8,167 nucleotides of DNA from UBA2279 sp041595875 (GTDB lineage Bacteria > Actinomycetota > Coriobacteriia > Anaerosomatales > Anaerosomataceae), in contig JBFHJN010000083.1 of assembly GCA_041595875.1 (NCBI GenBank), positions 1-8,167 on the forward strand, read 5' to 3'. Every line of letters begins with the position of its first letter. The stretch's first letter is position 1. Below the pieces are notes generated by a model. The model had not been told where the DNA came from, did not search any database, and saw only the letters and a list, made by a program, of their open reading frames with translations. Positions 5,662 to 8,167 of the stretch are shown in pieces. The position numbers and the translations under genes are program-made.

Positions 5662-8036
5662 TCCGCCGCTCGCCCTCCCGGTCCGTGGCCGCCGAACTGG
5701 TTGCGTAAGGCGGAGAGCACCTTGCCCGCGTACGCATCAGGAAAAGCAGTGCTGTCGATGCGGTACTGGAGCGCCGCGCGTATCACCCGTGCTTCAACGC
5801 CAAGCTCATCGGCTGCGTCCACCGTCCACGCGCCCTCGCCTGTATGGCCCACAACGCCCGAGAACCGCGTCAGGTCCACGCCATGCTCCGTAAACGCCTC
5901 TGCAAGCCACTCCACAAGCCGGGACTCGATGACGCTCCCACGGTTGTAGACCGCAGCCGCCTGGGTCAGATCCAGGTCGAACTCCGAGGCGCGCATGATG
6001 CCGAAGCCCTCCGCAATGGCCTGCATCATCCCGTATTCGATGCCGTTGTGGACCATCTTCACGAAGTGTCCCGCGCCGTGACCGTCAAAGAACCGGTAGC
6101 CGTCGCGCACGCTGATGTCGGCGAAGAGCTCCTCTACAGCGTCGAAGTCCTCCCGCTCGCCTCCTACCATCACGCACGCACCGTTCCTGGCGCCGTCCGG
6201 CCCTCCGGACGTACCCGCGTCAAGGAAACGGATGCCGGCGGCCTCAAGGCGCTCCGCGCGCGCCATGGTGTCTTTGTACAGGGAGTTCCCGCCGTCGATG
6301 ACAAGATCGCCGGGTTCCAGGACATCGGTGATGCCGCCTTTGCCGAAGAGGACCTCCTCGGTTGCGGCACCTGCCGGCACCATGACCCACACCACCCGTG
6401 GCGGATGTAGCTCGGATGCAAGCTCGGCAAGCGTGGTGACGGGTTCAAGCCCCTCTTCGGCCATTGCCTCGGCCACAGAGGTCGTGCGGTTGTAGCCCAC
6501 CACGCGCCAGTCGTGATCAAGCATGTTGCGCGCAAGGTTCGCTCCCATCTTGCCCAGGCCCACAACGCCTATCTCGCGCCTGTCACGCACGTGGATGTCC
6601 ACCTGCGCAGCGGCGCGCTCAACGACCTCCGCGGAGTCAGGCCTGTAGCGCTCCAGCGGGACATCGCCTGAGCGCCACACTTCCAGGATAGGGTCGATGA
6701 ACGCCCACATCGCGGCGACTTCCTCTGTGGAGACGAACAGCGTCTGGTCACCGCCTATCGCGTCGTAGAGGAGCTTGGCGTACTCCTCGACGTACTGCGC
6801 TTTCTCGGCCTTCTCATAGAGGAAGAAGGTAAACTCGCGCAGCTCCAGTTCATTGTCAAAGCCGGGCTTTTTGGCCCAGAACTCGATCTTGATCGTCTCT
6901 TCGGGCTCGATCTGGAAGGTGACCTTGTTCTCATGCGGGTCAGCGCTGGCGGAGTCGCACAGACAGGCATCAGGGTGGCGGAAGTGCACCGAGATCTCCT
7001 TGAGCGCCTTCCCCATCCGCTTGCCCGACTCCATCGTCACCGGTACGCCGGCCCAGCGGCGGCCGGCAAGGGTGGTACGCAAACGGAAGTACGTCTCGGT
7101 CTCCGAGTCCGGCGCCACGCCGTCGATCTCGCAGTATCCGTCGTATTGCGCCCGGAAACTGTGCGCGGCGATCTCCTCGGCAGGTGGCGCCTCAAGTCGC
7201 GCACACATCGCCGCACGCTGCTCGCGGATGTCTTCGGGCGCCATGCTCGCGGGCTTGTCCATCGTGATGAGCGCGAGCATCTGCAGCAGGTGGTTCTGGC
7301 CCACATCACGCAGCGCGCCCACGCCGTCGTAGAACGCCCCGCGCTTCTCCACACCGATGGATTCCAGCAGGCGTATCTCGATGCGATCGATGGACTCACC
7401 GTCCCATGACGGCTCGAAGAGCGCGTTGGAGAACCGGAACGACAGGATGCCTTGCAGCATCTCCTTGGCAAGATAGTGATCGATGCGGTAGATCTGGCGC
7501 TCCTCGAAAAGACTGCCGAGAAGCTCATCAAGCTCTTGAGCTGTGGCGCCGTCCGCGCCGAAGGGCTTCTCCACCAAGACGCGCGTCCAGCCCGTGAGGT
7601 CGCTGCAGCTCTCGGTCAAGCCGGAGGCGGCCAAGCGCTCGAAGATCGTGCGGTACTGCTCGGGCGGGACCGCCAGGTAGAAGAGCTTGCTGGAGCACAG
7701 ACCCCACTCGTCATCCACCGCGGCCAGATGCTCGGCAAGTGAAGCGTACGCGTCGTCGTCGTAGAACTGGCCCTGGTGATACGCGAACAGGTCCAAGAAC
7801 TCCTCGCGCGCCTGGCCGACAGGCACCGTCCCTTTGAGCGCATCAAGGATCTCCCCCACATGGGCACGCAGCATGTCATCGTTCCAGTCCCGCCGGGAGA
7901 AGCCGACCACCCGGAACCGGTCAGGAAGCCGACCTTTGGCCTTCAGATAAGCGAGCGACGGGACGATCTTGCGCGCCATGAGATCGCCCGTGGCGCCGAA
8001 GACGGTGAGGACTGTGGGCGTGTTCGAAGTAGGCAT
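5658..8036 (-). CDS. zwf-gnd: Fused glucose-6-phosphate dehydrogenase / 6-phosphogluconate dehydrogenase
   Basis: A 792-residue chain combining the first and third enzymes of the oxidative pentose phosphate pathway. Residues 1 to about 470 are glucose-6-phosphate dehydrogenase: Rossmann motif GATGDL (14-19), R48/R49 where NADP-specific enzymes bind the 2'-phosphate, EKPFG (K157), substrate signature RIDHYLAKE (184-192) and catalytic H249 in DVGQNHLLQ. After a short charged linker (about 466-486), residues 487-784 are a short-type 6-phosphogluconate dehydrogenase: GLGKMG (493-498), NRT (516-518), TSGG (609-612), K660, HNGIEY (663-668) and the terminal RNQFGGH (778-784). All key residues of both halves are present, without stop or frameshift. 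ATG 8036 follows GGGAGG by four bases. 6-Phosphogluconolactonase, the middle enzyme, is not in the fusion or the window. The products should be NADPH, ribulose 5-phosphate and CO2 in the cytoplasm. Both domain calls are very secure; the shared chain is unusual. Confidence 0.95.
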   Translation of the reverse strand: MPTSNTPTVLTVFGATGDLMARKIVPSLAYLKAKGRLPDRFRVVGFSRRDWNDDMLRAHVGEILDALKGTVPVGQAREEFLDLFAYHQGQFYDDDAYASLAEHLAAVDDEWGLCSSKLFYLAVPPEQYRTIFERLAASGLTESCSDLTGWTRVLVEKPFGADGATAQELDELLGSLFEERQIYRIDHYLAKEMLQGILSFRFSNALFEPSWDGESIDRIEIRLLESIGVEKRGAFYDGVGALRDVGQNHLLQMLALITMDKPASMAPEDIREQRAAMCARLEAPPAEEIAAHSFRAQYDGYCEIDGVAPDSETETYFRLRTTLAGRRWAGVPVTMESGKRMGKALKEISVHFRHPDACLCDSASADPHENKVTFQIEPEETIKIEFWAKKPGFDNELELREFTFFLYEKAEKAQYVEEYAKLLYDAIGGDQTLFVSTEEVAAMWAFIDPILEVWRSGDVPLERYRPDSAEVVERAAAQVDIHVRDRREIGVVGLGKMGANLARNMLDHDWRVVGYNRTTSVAEAMAEEGLEPVTTLAELASELHPPRVVWVMVPAGAATEEVLFGKGGITDVLEPGDLVIDGGNSLYKDTMARAERLEAAGIRFLDAGTSGGPDGARNGACVMVGGEREDFDAVEELFADISVRDGYRFFDGHGAGHFVKMVHNGIEYGMMQAIAEGFGIMRASEFDLDLTQAAAVYNRGSVIESRLVEWLAEAFTEHGVDLTRFSGVVGHTGEGAWTVDAADELGVEARVIRAALQYRIDSTAFPDAYAGKVLSALRNQFGGHGPGGRAAD

Positions 8037-8167
8037 CGTGCCTCCCGGAAGGATCAGTGACGAAGAAGTATGTTCCCAAGTGCGGGCTCGCGCTCTCCGA
8101 GGCGGCTTTAGCTTGAGCGGTCAAAGGAATAGACTGGGGCTGCACCTGTGAGATGGTCGGGAGCCAA

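Noticed and set aside
8037..8167. A further gene at the right edge, for instance from ATG 8153
   Set aside because: Only five codons are visible and there is no ribosome site. The minus-strand frame to 8145 overlaps the secure Zwf start in another phase. I see nothing supportable beyond the Zwf-Gnd leader.

Overview
The window is a dense, GC-rich bacterial segment with GTG starts on four of its seven genes and tRNA genes that encode their own CCA ends. An aldehyde:ferredoxin oxidoreductase (a tungsten/molybdenum pterin enzyme of anaerobes) next to an iron-type alcohol dehydrogenase, together with a lipoprotein and a PEGA/beta-propeller surface protein, suggests an anaerobic high-GC bacterium. 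An actinobacterial lineage such as Coriobacteriia or a relative is my best guess, but it rests on general gene content and not on a marker gene.

Layout. (1) 1-2374, minus strand: a tight three-gene operon read right to left. An SCP2-like small protein is followed by an iron-containing alcohol dehydrogenase and then by the N-terminal 218 residues of an aldehyde ferredoxin oxidoreductase that runs off the left edge. Both junctions are 4-base GTGA overlaps and all three genes start with GTG, so translational coupling is likely. Together they would interconvert an alcohol, an aldehyde and a carboxylic acid with NAD(P)H and ferredoxin. (2) 2375-2822: no protein gene. This stretch holds a clear tRNA promoter, tRNA-Ser(GCU), a hairpin-bearing spacer with a possible second promoter, tRNA-Arg(ACG), and a strong hairpin terminator. 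(3) 2823-5331, plus strand: a SIMPL-domain (DUF541) lipoprotein, then a membrane-anchored protein with two PEGA domains and a seven-repeat beta-propeller. Both are probably exported. (4) 5425-5661, plus strand: a small four-cysteine protein whose stop codon overlaps the stop of the convergent gene. (5) 5658-8036, minus strand: a 792-residue fusion of glucose-6-phosphate dehydrogenase and a short-type 6-phosphogluconate dehydrogenase, i.e. the two oxidative steps of the pentose phosphate pathway in one chain. (6) 8037-8167: leader of the fusion gene; no further gene supported.

The most unusual item is the Zwf-Gnd fusion. Both halves look full length, keep their catalytic residues and carry sequence hints of NADP use. 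The SCP2/ADH/AOR operon and the four-cysteine protein come next. I saw no mobile element, CRISPR array, phage gene or defence system.
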